In this document: piece by piece, positions 39,127-47,552 of the stretch
How positions within the stretch are numbered: the first letter of the stretch is position 1
Layout: every line of letters begins with the position of its first letter
Assembly: GCF_036345175.1 (NCBI RefSeq)
Contig: NZ_CP107780.1
Coordinates: forward strand, 4,278,001 to 4,342,000
Direction of reading: 5' to 3'
Length of the DNA stretch: 64,000 nucleotides
DNA from: Streptomyces sp. NBC_00576
Lineage (GTDB): Bacteria > Actinomycetota > Actinomycetes > Streptomycetales > Streptomycetaceae
Translations under genes and position numbers: made by a program
Notes under the pieces: generated by a model
Database searches by the model: none
What the model saw: only the letters and a program-made list of their open reading frames with translations
What the model was told of the DNA's origin: nothing

Positions 39127-39304
39127 GGGGAAATTCCTCTCGCCCGAGGCGCGGGCAGGGGGCCGCACCCAGGTAGTACCGCCGGTAACAGGGACCGGGG
39201 AATGGCTGATCATGCCACCCCTTCCCATGCGACAGATGGCGCGAAAGAGACCATGGGGTGGATTGACTAACATTCGGCTACGGTGACGTACCTAACAGGT
39301 GATC

Positions 39305-39318
39305 TGCATATTTATGCA
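39305..39318. promoter_or_regulatory. AT-rich dyad upstream of MHYT gene
   Basis: TGCATA-TT-TATGCA, a perfect 6-bp dyad, followed by TATTCATGAG. It is strongly AT-rich for this genome and lies in the 246-bp region between the amidase and the MHYT gene. It looks somewhat like an ArgR box, but no arginine gene is near; function unknown. Confidence 0.35.
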
Positions 39319-39332
39319 TATTCATGAGCGAA

Positions 39333-39353
39333 GGGCCGACTTGTCGCCGGCCC
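39333..39353 (-). terminator. Weak hairpin after the amidase gene
   Basis: GGGCCG (39333-39338) pairs with CGGCCC (39348-39353) around a 9-nt loop, followed by a C-run, 20 bp downstream of the amidase stop. A modest terminator. Confidence 0.45.
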
Positions 39354-39372
39354 CCCGGATGCCCTTCAGTGG

Positions 39373-40545
39373 TCAGGCGGACTTGCCGGCGGCGACGGCC
39401 GTGCGGACTTCGCCGAGGAGGTCGTACATCGTCTGGCCGGGGCAGTCGGTCGCCAGCCAGTCGCGGTGGCCGCTGATCGCGTTGACGTCCTTCGTGACCC
39501 CGTTGACCGGGTTCACATAGGTCAGCTTCGCCTGCGGGTCCAGGCCCTTGAAGCGGGCGATCACCTTGATCAGGCGGATCAGCGATGCCTTGGCCGCGTC
39601 CGTCGGCGGCTGGTCGACCAGCGTGCCGATGAGGGCGATGCCGAGGTTGCCGGAGTTGAAGCCGCCGGTGTGGAAGGCGGTGACGAGCTTGCCGTCCTTG
39701 TCGAAGGCCGGGACGAGGTCGTCGCCGGAGTAGCGGCCCTCGTAGACGTCGCCCGCCTCGTCGATGAGGAAGTGGTAGCCGATGTCACCCCAGTCGAGGG
39801 TGATCGCGTGGTACTCGTAGATGCCGCGCACGGTCGACGCCGGGTCGGGGTCGGCGTTCGGGGTGTCCGTGTGGTGGACGGTGACCGTCTGGAACGGGTA
39901 GTACACCTCGGGCGAGTTGACCTTCCCGTCCTTGTACCGCTTCGACTCGTCGGCGCCCCACGCCGGCCGCGACAGGTACTGCACCCCACGCACCCGGGTC
40001 GGCTCGGTCGGCACCCGGAAGGTCTTGCCGGCCCCGCCCGTCGTGTCGATCGCCAGCGACTGCGCCCCGCTCACGCTCACGCCGTCCGGCAGCTTCAGCT
40101 CGTACCCGGTGGCGTCCCCCGCCGCCACCAGCTTCGTGCCGCCGCCCTCGACGGTCGCGCAACCGCCGCTCAGCTCCTGCCACTTGCCGGGCGAGGCGGC
40201 ACCGTCCGCGAACTTGATCCCGGCACCGCCAGCCGTACCGCTCCAGCGCACACCGACGTACGAGATGGCGAAGGCCGCATTGGCCTCGGCGGTGCCGGTG
40301 GCGGCCTCGGTACGGGTGGCCGGGAACTTCTGCGGCTCGGTACCCGAAGTGCCGGACGTCCCGGACGCGCTGTCCGTCGTGGTGGAGGAGGAGTCCTCAC
40401 CGTTGGTGGCCGCGAAGACCACCGGGGTCAGCGCGCCGCCGACGGCGACGGCACCCGCGGCGCCGATCATGCCGCGCCGGGTGAGGGGGATCTTCCGGCG
40501 GTGGGACGGAGCCGGGGAGGGTGAGGAGGGGGGAGGTACGGACAC
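39373..40545 (-). CDS. Secreted peptidoglycan-recognition amidase
   Basis: 390 aa. The N-terminus has a Tat-like signal (PLTRRGMIGAAGAVAVGG to VVFA), followed by a Ser/Thr spacer, a beta-rich domain and a C-terminal N-acetylmuramoyl-L-alanine amidase/PGRP domain (about 200-385). Zinc-site residues appear in VTVHHTD, AFHTGGFNSGNLG and ATDCPGQ, with IGYHFLID on the active-site strand. It should cleave the amide between MurNAc and the stem peptide outside the cell. GTG 40545 follows GGAAGG. Confidence 0.92.
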   Translation of the reverse strand: MSVPPPSSPSPAPSHRRKIPLTRRGMIGAAGAVAVGGALTPVVFAATNGEDSSSTTTDSASGTSGTSGTEPQKFPATRTEAATGTAEANAAFAISYVGVRWSGTAGGAGIKFADGAASPGKWQELSGGCATVEGGGTKLVAAGDATGYELKLPDGVSVSGAQSLAIDTTGGAGKTFRVPTEPTRVRGVQYLSRPAWGADESKRYKDGKVNSPEVYYPFQTVTVHHTDTPNADPDPASTVRGIYEYHAITLDWGDIGYHFLIDEAGDVYEGRYSGDDLVPAFDKDGKLVTAFHTGGFNSGNLGIALIGTLVDQPPTDAAKASLIRLIKVIARFKGLDPQAKLTYVNPVNGVTKDVNAISGHRDWLATDCPGQTMYDLLGEVRTAVAAGKSA

Positions 40546-40785
40546 GGAGATGCCTTCCGAAGTGCTGGGGGCGTTGGCAACTCAAGGGGGACCCCACGCC
40601 GCCGCACGCACTCATGGGACTCGTGACGCGGATGAGCCCTGCGACGGAACGGCGAGTGCTTGAAGTTGAAAAGACCCTACTCGCCACCTCCGGCCCACCC
40701 GCCCCAACCCAGGCCAAGGAACGGTGAATTCCCTGTGGGTGTCGGACAAATGGGGTAACCCCCGGGTAACTCTCCGTACGCGCTG

Positions 40786-41685
40786 TTACAGCACACTCGC
40801 GCCCGGTACCGGACCTGCGGCCACCCGTACGGCACGACAGGTGCCGGACGCCGACAGCGCCTCCGCGACATGCTGCGCGGCCACCGCGTCCCGGGCGAGA
40901 AACGCCGTCGTCGGACCGGAACCCGAGACCAGAGCGGTCAGCGCACCCGCCGCGCGACCTGCGGCGAGGGTGTCGGCGAGGGCCGGGAAGAGGGAGAGAG
41001 CGGCAGGCTGGAGGTCGTTGGAGACGGTGGCGGCGAGCGCGTCGGGGTCGCCCTTGGCGAGCGCGTCGAGCAGCTCCGGCGAGGCGACGGGCATCGGGAC
41101 GTCACTGTCCGCGACCGCAACCAGCCGGTCGAACTCCCGGAAGACAGCCGGCGTCGACAGCCCGCGCTCCGCCACCGCGAACACCCAGTGGAAGGTACCG
41201 CCGGTCTCCAGGACCGTCAGCTTCTCCCCGCGCCCGATCCCGAGCGCGGCCCCGCCCACCAGACTGAAGGGCACGTCACTGCCCAACTCGGCGCAGATGT
41301 CGAGGAGTTCGACGCGCGAGGCCCCGGTCCCCCACAACGCGTCGCAGGCGAGCAACGCACCGGCGCCGTCGGCACTGCCGCCCGCCATCCCACCGGCGAC
41401 GGGGATGTCCTTGGCGATGTGGATGTGCACGGCGGGCGTACGGCCGTACCGCTCGGCGAGCGCGACAGCGGCGCGGGCGGCGAGATTCGTACCGTCGAGG
41501 GGGACTTGGGCCGCGTCCGGTCCTTCGCAGGTGACCCGCAGCTCAGCGGCAGGGGTGACGGTCACCTCGTCGAACAGGCCGACGGCGAGGAAGACATTGG
41601 CGAGGTCGTGGAATCCGTCGGGACGCGCGGCACCCACCGCGAGCTGGACGTTGACCTTGGCGGGAACCCGAACCGTCACGCTCAC
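40786..41685 (-). CDS. ispE: 4-diphosphocytidyl-2-C-methyl-D-erythritol kinase
   Basis: 299 aa GHMP kinase of the non-mevalonate isoprenoid pathway, phosphorylating CDP-ME. Family motifs are VPAKVNVQLAVG, the ATP loop PVAGGMAGGSADGAG and ALVSGSGPTTAFL. GTG 41685 overlaps the rsmA stop in a GTGA, so it is translationally coupled. It lies just after rsmA, the order conserved in actinobacteria. Confidence 0.96.
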   Translation of the reverse strand: MSVTVRVPAKVNVQLAVGAARPDGFHDLANVFLAVGLFDEVTVTPAAELRVTCEGPDAAQVPLDGTNLAARAAVALAERYGRTPAVHIHIAKDIPVAGGMAGGSADGAGALLACDALWGTGASRVELLDICAELGSDVPFSLVGGAALGIGRGEKLTVLETGGTFHWVFAVAERGLSTPAVFREFDRLVAVADSDVPMPVASPELLDALAKGDPDALAATVSNDLQPAALSLFPALADTLAAGRAAGALTALVSGSGPTTAFLARDAVAAQHVAEALSASGTCRAVRVAAGPVPGASVL

Positions 41686-42581
41686 AGCTGCCCGGACTCC
41701 TCATCACCAGTGTGCTGTTGGACCTTGTTCTCCGCGATGCGGACGAACTCCTCGACGCTCAGGGACTCGCCGCGGGCCTGCGGGGAGACACCGGCGGCGA
41801 CGAGGGCCGTCTCGGCGGCGGCGGCCGACCCGGCCCAGCCGGCGAGCGCGGCGCGCAGGGTCTTGCGCCGCTGCGCGAAGGCGGCATCCACAACCGCGAA
41901 GACCTCGCGCCGCGCGGCGGTCGTCTTCAACGGTTCGGCACGCCGGACGAGCGAAACAAGCCCGCTGTCGACGTTGGGCGCGGGCCAGAAGACGTTGCGC
42001 CCGATGGAACCGGCCCGCTTGACCTCTGCGTACCAGTTGGCCTTCACGGACGGAACGCCGTACACCTTCGACCCGGGCGGCGCGGCAAGCCGGTCGGCGA
42101 CCTCCGCCTGCACCATGACGAGCGTCCGCTCAATACTCGGGAACGTCTCCAGCATGTGCAGCAGCACAGGCACGGCGACGTTGTACGGCAGATTCGCGAC
42201 CAGTGCGGTGGGCGGGGGCCCCGGCAGTTCGGTGACGCGCATGGCGTCGGAGTGCACGAGTGCGAACCGGTCGGCGCGGGCGGGCATCCGGGCGGCGACG
42301 GTGGCGGGCAGCGCGCCCGCGAGCACGTCGTCGATCTCGACGGCCACGACCCGGTCGGCGGCCTCCAGCAACGCGAGGGTGAGCGAACCGAGCCCAGGCC
42401 CGACCTCGACGACCACGTCGTCGGGCCGCACACCGGCGGTGCGCACGATACGGCGGACCGTGTTGGCGTCGATCACGAAGTTCTGCCCGCGCTGCTTGGT
42501 GGGCCGGACGCCGAGGACGTCGGCCAGCTCACGGACATCAGCGGGACCGAGAAGGGCATCGGAGGCGGGGCTGGTACTCAC
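41682..42581 (-). CDS. rsmA: 16S rRNA dimethyladenosine transferase (KsgA)
   Basis: 299 aa SAM-dependent enzyme that dimethylates two adjacent adenosines near the 3' end of 16S rRNA. The family features are QNFVIDANTVRRIV, EVGPGLGSLTLALL, the NLPYNVAVPVL catalytic motif and FWPAPNVDSGL. The start GTG 42581 is set by alignment with the family; no strong ribosome-binding site. The usual upstream neighbour rpf is missing and lies at 53179-54570 beyond an inserted block. Confidence 0.96.
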   Translation of the reverse strand: MSTSPASDALLGPADVRELADVLGVRPTKQRGQNFVIDANTVRRIVRTAGVRPDDVVVEVGPGLGSLTLALLEAADRVVAVEIDDVLAGALPATVAARMPARADRFALVHSDAMRVTELPGPPPTALVANLPYNVAVPVLLHMLETFPSIERTLVMVQAEVADRLAAPPGSKVYGVPSVKANWYAEVKRAGSIGRNVFWPAPNVDSGLVSLVRRAEPLKTTAARREVFAVVDAAFAQRRKTLRAALAGWAGSAAAAETALVAAGVSPQARGESLSVEEFVRIAENKVQQHTGDEESGQL

Positions 42582-43070
42582 GGGTCCAGGGTACGGGGGG
42601 TGGAGGGTGGGGGTGTGCGGGCGGGCCTGGGGGTGGGCGGCTCGGTGCTCGGTGCGCGGTGCTCGGTGCGCGGTGGTGCGGTGCCGGGGTGGCAGCCGCC
42701 GGTGAGGAACGGGCGCCGGGGCAAGTCGGTGCGGGGTGAGCTCGGGGGCGTTGTCAGTGGCTGCACCCAGGGTGCTTGGCGTGGGCATGTTCGAGACCGG
42801 GAAGAAGGTAGGTACGAAGACGAATGGCAGCGGCAATTCCACGAAGGCGCGGAGCTGGCGAGACGCGTCGCCCACGAGGTCGGCCCTGACCGGAAAGTGA
42901 CTTACAAGGGCCTGGCAAATGGCGGTCTGGCCGCGATGACATCGATCGCCTGGCAAGGGGACCGTCAGGTGTAGGTGCGACTCAATGTGCGCGGTGAACT
43001 CCGCCAAGGCTCACCCAAAGATCGGGATCGGGCCGGAATCCGGAGCCGGTACTGGGCTAGAAAGTTCGGC
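42582..43070. other. 489-bp gap at the left edge of the insert
   Basis: No credible complete gene. It starts with the 14-bp tandem repeat at 42647-42674. At 42810-42974 a plus-strand open frame ending EDEWQRQFHEGAELARRVAHE and VTYKGLANGGLAA looks like the end of a truncated gene without a start; family not recognised. Confidence 0.4.
42647..42674. repeat. 14-bp tandem repeat upstream of rsmA
   Basis: GCTCGGTGCGCGGT is repeated head to tail twice (42647-42660, 42661-42674), with partial copies on both sides. Simple repeats of this kind can mark replication slippage or an old insertion junction. Confidence 0.8.
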
Positions 43071-43481
43071 ATGGAACTCACCCAGATACGCCTGCTGGTG
43101 TCCGACTTCCCCGCCGTCTACCGCTTCTACCGGGACGTGCTCGGGCTCAAGCCGCAGTTCGAGGCCGAGAACGGCCCGTACGCCAAGCTCAGCCCCGACA
43201 CCGGGCACGCCGCGATCGCGCTGCAGGACCGGGCGCAGATGGCCGACGTACTGGAGCGGTTGGGGGCCGAGCCGGAGGGATACCGCGCGCTGGTGGTGCT
43301 GCGGATGGATGATCTGGACGCCGCCCACGCCGAACTGACCGCGCGAGGGGCGGATTTCATCCGGGACCCGGGCCCGATGGGCGACCGGATGCGGGTCGCT
43401 TACCTGGAGGACCCGGACGGGAACCTGATCGAGCTGCAGGAATGGCTGGCGCTGCGCGAGCAGGCTGACAACGTGCCGTAG
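43071..43481 (+). CDS. VOC-family protein
   Basis: 136 aa with the glyoxalase/dioxygenase fold: MELTQIRLLVSDFPAVYRFY at the start, DRAQMADVLERLG in the middle and YLEDPDGNLIELQEW at the end. His and Glu metal ligands are only partly conserved (no first-strand His), so it may be a binding protein. ATG 43071 has a weak AGAAAG upstream. It is the first gene of the block inserted between rsmA and rpf. Confidence 0.82.
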   Translation: MELTQIRLLVSDFPAVYRFYRDVLGLKPQFEAENGPYAKLSPDTGHAAIALQDRAQMADVLERLGAEPEGYRALVVLRMDDLDAAHAELTARGADFIRDPGPMGDRMRVAYLEDPDGNLIELQEWLALREQADNVP

Positions 43482-43538
43482 TCCGCTGGGAGTTGTCGGC
43501 ATCCCAGCTGTAATGGCGGTGGTCAGTAACGGCGGCGG

Positions 43539-44336
43539 TCAGTGGCCGCGGCGAGCTGTGACGATCCAGGCGTGCGAGTCGAAGTGCACGCCGGCGGTGG
43601 TGGTGTGGGCGTCGAGGGTGGTGCGTAGCCGCGTGCGGGCTTGCTCTGCCACCGTGGGCTCGAGGTTGGCGAGCAGGTCCCTGACTTCCCAGAGGCGGAG
43701 CACGGCGTCGAAGGCGGTGGCGCCGTCCGGGCCGTAGTAGACGGGCTCGTGTACGTCGGTGAAGCTGACTTCCGCGAAGCCGGCCGCCGCGAGGATGCCT
43801 TCCGTGACGGTCGGGTCGGCGAGGGAGAACGGGTCCGGACCGTGGGGTACGGGTGGTGCGGCTGGTGCGGCTGATTCGGCGGTGAGGGTCTGGCGGATCG
43901 CGGTGGCCCACTCGTTGCGGTCGCGCTCTTGCCAGACCAGCAGTACCAGGCGCGCCCCGGGGCGCAAAGCACGCCCGATGTTGGTGAACGCGGCGACCGG
44001 GTCGGCGAAGAACATCGTTCCGAACCTGCTGATGCAGAGGTCGAAACGCGCCGGTGGAAAGCGGTGAACCTGGGCGTCGGCCTGCTGGTAGGTGACGTTG
44101 GTCAGTCCCTGGTCGTCGCTGAGTCGGCGGGCCCGTTCGAGCATGGGCGCGGAGAGATCGACGCCCACAGCGCTTCCCTGAACGGCGGCGCGGGCCGCCT
44201 CCCGCGTCGTCTGGCCCGTGCCACAGCCGATGTCGAGCACACGGTCGCGAGAGCCGACGCGGGCAGCGGCGCGGAAGAGTTCGTTGTGCAGGCGCAGTTC
44301 AGCGTCGTAGTCGAACAGGTCGGGCACTACCGTCAC
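43539..44336 (-). CDS. Class I SAM-dependent methyltransferase
   Basis: 265 aa. Motif I is VLDIGCGTGQTT, followed by GVDLSAPMLERA, ADAQ and RFGTMFFADP, typical of Ubie-type methyltransferases that act on small molecules. GTG 44336 is chosen. It is 75 bp downstream of the alpha/beta hydrolase on the same strand and may be one transcript with it. Substrate unknown. Confidence 0.85.
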   Translation of the reverse strand: MTVVPDLFDYDAELRLHNELFRAAARVGSRDRVLDIGCGTGQTTREAARAAVQGSAVGVDLSAPMLERARRLSDDQGLTNVTYQQADAQVHRFPPARFDLCISRFGTMFFADPVAAFTNIGRALRPGARLVLLVWQERDRNEWATAIRQTLTAESAAPAAPPVPHGPDPFSLADPTVTEGILAAAGFAEVSFTDVHEPVYYGPDGATAFDAVLRLWEVRDLLANLEPTVAEQARTRLRTTLDAHTTTAGVHFDSHAWIVTARRGH

Positions 44337-44411
44337 CGGGTCCTCTCGATATCGATGTCAATGTCGATGTCTACCGGAAGATCGGCACCCGGAGCGCCGA
44401 CCGCAGCCGCG

Positions 44412-45311
44412 TCACCGTCGGCCGCTTCCGGTGTGCTGGAGCAGAGCCGGGACGAACACGTCCCACAGCGGCTTCGGCAGATCGTGTCCGGCGCCTTCCA
44501 GGATCAGCAGCGTCGCGCCGGGAATCGCGTCGCGCAGCGCGTGTCCGTGTGGGAGCGGGAGAACCGGGTCGTGGTCGCCGTGCACCACCAGGGTCGGCGC
44601 CTTGATGGAGGCGAAGTCGCGGGACGAACCGTCGAAGCTCATCGCGTAGTGGTTGACGAGGGTGGACGCCATGTCGTGCGTGCGGGCCACGTCCCGCTCG
44701 ACCAGCGCGCGCATGGCGGCCTCGTCGAAGTAGGGCGAGCCGCCCGAGCACGCCTTTGCCGAGGCGACGACGAAGTCCACCACCGAGCCCGAATCGGCGG
44801 GGTCCGGGTCGGCGGGGGTGGTGCTGGTGAGCTCGTCCGACGGTGACGGGAGGCCGTCCTCGCCCGTGGAGGTGGAGACGAACGTCAGTGACTCCGCCCG
44901 GTCGGGGTGGTCCACCCCGAGGATGAGCCCGATTCCGCCGGACATGGACCGGCAGACGACGTGTGCGCGCTCGACGTTCAGGGCGTCCAGGATGCCGAGC
45001 GCGTCCCCGGCCAGGTCGGTGTACCTGTAGCCCGGCCGCCCTGGCGGGTAGCTGGTGGATCGGCCGGTGTCCCGGTTGTCGTAGCGGATCACGAACCGGT
45101 CGCCACGCGCGATCTGTTCGCACAGCTCGGTTTCCCACCACAGCATTGAGGCGGTCGCCCCGTCGATGAGCAGGATCGCCGGGTTCGCGGGATTTCCGAA
45201 GGTCTCGATGCACAGCTCGACACCGTCGGCCTCGGTCTCGGTTTCGATCTCGGTCTCGATCTCGGTCTCGATCTCGACGAGCTGCTCGCCGTGCGAAAGG
45301 TGATCGGTCAT
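44412..45311 (-). CDS. Alpha/beta hydrolase with altered nucleophile elbow
   Basis: 299 aa alpha/beta hydrolase. The nucleophile strand reads CRSMSG at 120-125 (Ser122), where most relatives have G-x-S-x-G. The acid HGDHDPV (about 244-250) and the base GAGHD (His276) are present. The N-terminus contains EIETEIETEIET (13-24) from a 12-bp tandem repeat. It faces a divergent LysR gene across a CATCGCCAAA dyad, so it is probably LysR-regulated. Catalysis is likely but substrate unknown. Confidence 0.85.
   Translation of the reverse strand: MTDHLSHGEQLVEIETEIETEIETETEADGVELCIETFGNPANPAILLIDGATASMLWWETELCEQIARGDRFVIRYDNRDTGRSTSYPPGRPGYRYTDLAGDALGILDALNVERAHVVCRSMSGGIGLILGVDHPDRAESLTFVSTSTGEDGLPSPSDELTSTTPADPDPADSGSVVDFVVASAKACSGGSPYFDEAAMRALVERDVARTHDMASTLVNHYAMSFDGSSRDFASIKAPTLVVHGDHDPVLPLPHGHALRDAIPGATLLILEGAGHDLPKPLWDVFVPALLQHTGSGRR
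45246..45281. repeat. In-frame 12-bp microsatellite
   Basis: GATCTCGGTCTC is repeated at 45246-45257 and 45258-45269, with degenerate copies on both sides, inside the hydrolase gene. It encodes EIET repeats. Confidence 0.85.
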
Positions 45312-45336
45312 GAACACCACGCTAGACCTGGAAGGT

Positions 45337-45385
45337 CATCGCCAAAAGCGATAGTTTCCGATCAAGTCAATCGTCTTTGGCGATG
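45337..45385. promoter_or_regulatory. Candidate LysR operator, divergent region
   Basis: CATCGCCAAA (45337-45346) and TTTGGCGATG (45376-45385) form a perfect 10-bp inverted repeat with a 29-bp spacer, about three helical turns apart. It lies between the hydrolase and LysR starts, which suits a LysR tetramer. Confidence 0.65.
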
Positions 45386-45417
45386 TCAATGGCTAAATGA
45401 CCAACTGGGGTGGGCTC

Positions 45418-46314
45418 ATGTCCGACGTTGAACTGCGGCATCTCACCACGATGGCCGCCGTGGCCGACGAGGGCTCGTTCGGGCGGGCGGCCCTGCGGCT
45501 CGGGTACACCCAGTCGACGGTGAGTCAGCAGATCGCGGCTCTGGAGAAAGCCGTCGGCGGTGCCGTGTTCGACCGGCCGGGTGGGCCGAAGCCGGTGCGG
45601 ATCACCCCACTCGGCACGGTGGTGCTGACCCACGGACGCGAACTGCTGGCGAAGGCGCAGGTGATGGCTGCGGCCGTCGACCGGTTCAAGGCAGGTGACG
45701 GCCGGGTCGACATCGGCACCTTCCAGAGCGTGTCCAACGTGTTCCTGCCGCTGGTCGTACGCGCGCTTCGGGACGAGCACCCCGGCTGCGACATCAGGCT
45801 GTTCGAGGAGGAGACCGACCAGCCGCAAGTCCATGAGCTCGACCTGATGTTCTTCGACGGCCGCGTCGACGGCGACGTCGAACACCGCAAACTGCTCGAC
45901 GATCCCTACGTGTTGGTGGCCCGCCCCGGCACCTTCCCCGACGGTCCGGTGCGCCCGGACCGACTCGACGGAGCGCCGATGGTGGCGCACCCGCCGATCT
46001 GCGACCAGGCCAGGATGGAGCAGGCGCTGGCCCGCCGCGGCGTTCGACCGCACTTCGTGTGCCGCACGGCGGGCAACGAAACGGTGCTGTCGATGGTGCG
46101 CGCGGGCCTGGGTTCGGCGATCCTGCCCCGACTCGCCGTCCACAGTGCCGACATCGGCTCCGATGCGTCGCTGCGCGTCCACGACCTCAAGCCAGGTCTC
46201 CCGCCCCGCGAGATCTTTCTGCTCTGGCAGGCACACCGCACTCACTCCCCGCTCGCGGCACGGGCGATCGAGATCGCCGTGGAGGTCGCGGGCAGGATCG
46301 CCGAGCGCGCGTGA
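45418..46314 (+). CDS. LysR-family regulator
   Basis: 298 aa. The N-terminal helix-turn-helix has VELRHLTTMAAVADEGSFGRA and GYTQSTVSQQIAALEKAVG; the effector domain has VDIGTFQSV and the LGSAILPRLAV segment. ATG 45418 is preferred with GGGGTGGG upstream; ATG 45397 is in frame. It is transcribed away from the alpha/beta hydrolase and presumably regulates it. A strong shared terminator follows. Confidence 0.9.
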   Translation: MSDVELRHLTTMAAVADEGSFGRAALRLGYTQSTVSQQIAALEKAVGGAVFDRPGGPKPVRITPLGTVVLTHGRELLAKAQVMAAAVDRFKAGDGRVDIGTFQSVSNVFLPLVVRALRDEHPGCDIRLFEEETDQPQVHELDLMFFDGRVDGDVEHRKLLDDPYVLVARPGTFPDGPVRPDRLDGAPMVAHPPICDQARMEQALARRGVRPHFVCRTAGNETVLSMVRAGLGSAILPRLAVHSADIGSDASLRVHDLKPGLPPREIFLLWQAHRTHSPLAARAIEIAVEVAGRIAERA

Positions 46315-46443
46315 CCCGATCATGTGCGCTCACACTCTTCGTTCGGCGCAGGACTGGAGTACTGACCCACGCGGCCGGTCTCGCCGTAACCAGCCAGGAC
46401 TCTGCTCATGCCGGAACCTACGCAGGCCACTTGAGGGTGAACC

Positions 46444-46475
46444 GTGGGCAGCCGTCCGTCAGGACGGCTGCCCAC
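46444..46475. terminator. Bidirectional terminator
   Basis: A perfect 14-bp hairpin, GTGGGCAGCCGTCC (46444-46457) and GGACGGCTGCCCAC (46462-46475), with a 4-nt GTCA loop between the convergent LysR and membrane-coiled-coil genes. Confidence 0.9.
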
Positions 46476-46487
46476 AGAACGTGCACG

Positions 46488-47033
46488 TCAGGTGGTACGG
46501 CTGTCGATTTCGAGCTGCACCGCGTCGCACGCGACCCTGATCTCCGTCAGAGCGGCACCCTGCTTCCTGGACAACTCCAGGAGTTCATCCAGGCCGACCC
46601 GCTTGCCCGCGAGCTTCTTACCGAAGCAGTCGGGCAGCACAGCCTTCTGGTAGCTGTCGATACGGGCGACGATCTCACCGAACAGCAGATCGGGGGAACG
46701 GCGTTCCGCCTGCTTGACCCGGCTGCGCAGCTCGTTCAGCATGGCCAGGTCGGCCTTCTGGGCCGGCAGCACCTCCAGCTTGCCGAGCACGACGACGACT
46801 TCATCCAGCAGGTCATAGTCGGGCTTGAGCCGTTTCGCCTCTGCGACCTTCTTGCGCTTGCGCAGCTGATCGACGGAGAAGTAGGTCGTGACCAGGAACG
46901 TGACGAGGCCGATCGCGGCAGTCCACGTCCAGGTGCTGTCGAAGCTCTCCTGGGGGGCGTTACTGCCCAACGCCACACGGATGCATGGCCGATACGCAAT
47001 TTTCACCAGCGGGGAAGCCGCGCAGTGCATCAT
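46488..47033 (-). CDS. Unrecognised membrane and coiled-coil protein
   Basis: 181 aa. An N-terminal membrane helix (TAAIGLVTFLVTTYF, about 40-55) is followed by a basic RKRKK stretch and a helical, Lys/Glu/Leu-rich cytoplasmic part. The family is not recognised. ATG 47033 has AAGGA 6 nt upstream; ATG 47030 is in register. Codon use is ordinary. It sits in the inserted block between rsmA and rpf. Confidence 0.6.
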   Translation of the reverse strand: MMHCAASPLVKIAYRPCIRVALGSNAPQESFDSTWTWTAAIGLVTFLVTTYFSVDQLRKRKKVAEAKRLKPDYDLLDEVVVVLGKLEVLPAQKADLAMLNELRSRVKQAERRSPDLLFGEIVARIDSYQKAVLPDCFGKKLAGKRVGLDELLELSRKQGAALTEIRVACDAVQLEIDSRTT

Positions 47034-47513
47034 GAGTTGTCCTTGAAGAGAAGCAAGGCGCTTCAGCAGGGCTTCCTGGCAGGGCATCCCTACTGAGGCT
47101 GTTGGTCGTTTCTCGCCGCGCCGCACAGTCGGCGCAGGGCCTGGCCCCGGACCCGATCGAGTTCGGGGCCATCGGCATTTCGAGTACGGCCTTCCCCAGG
47201 TGTCTGTGTCGGGGGTTCCGGGGGTGATGGACCCCCCTGTACGGGACGAGGAGACCGCGCCTTCGCGGTTGCAGAGGTTCTCTTCAAGTCAAGACCTCAG
47301 TGCATGTTCAAACCAAACGCGATATTCCCCTTCGGGGCAACGGCGAACTTGGGGCTGAGCGGGCGCTTGGTATCTGATCGATTATCGATCATCTAGATCA
47401 TCCGGAATTCGTCGTTCGAACGTGCAGTGAACGACGTGAAGATATTCCAGAGTTGAAGTACCGACTCGGGGTCTCCAAGATCAATTGGATTATTCGGATG
47501 CTCTGCCGAAAGA
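47034..47513. other. 480-bp AT-richer gap with a long palindrome
   Basis: Nothing clearly coding. The stretch 47290-47513 is AT-rich for this genome and holds the 17-bp palindrome at 47375-47391 and ATCTAGAT just after it. An imperfect G/C hairpin lies at about 47211-47237. Confidence 0.5.
47375..47391. promoter_or_regulatory. 17-bp palindrome upstream of the XRE gene
   Basis: TGATCGAT-T-ATCGATCA is a perfect 8-bp dyad with a one-base centre, about 180 bp before the XRE-coiled-coil gene. It suits a dimeric regulator site, perhaps the product of that gene. Confidence 0.5.
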
Positions 47514-47552
47514 ATGACGGTCTGTCAGTGGACTATGCAACGAGGGGGGCCC

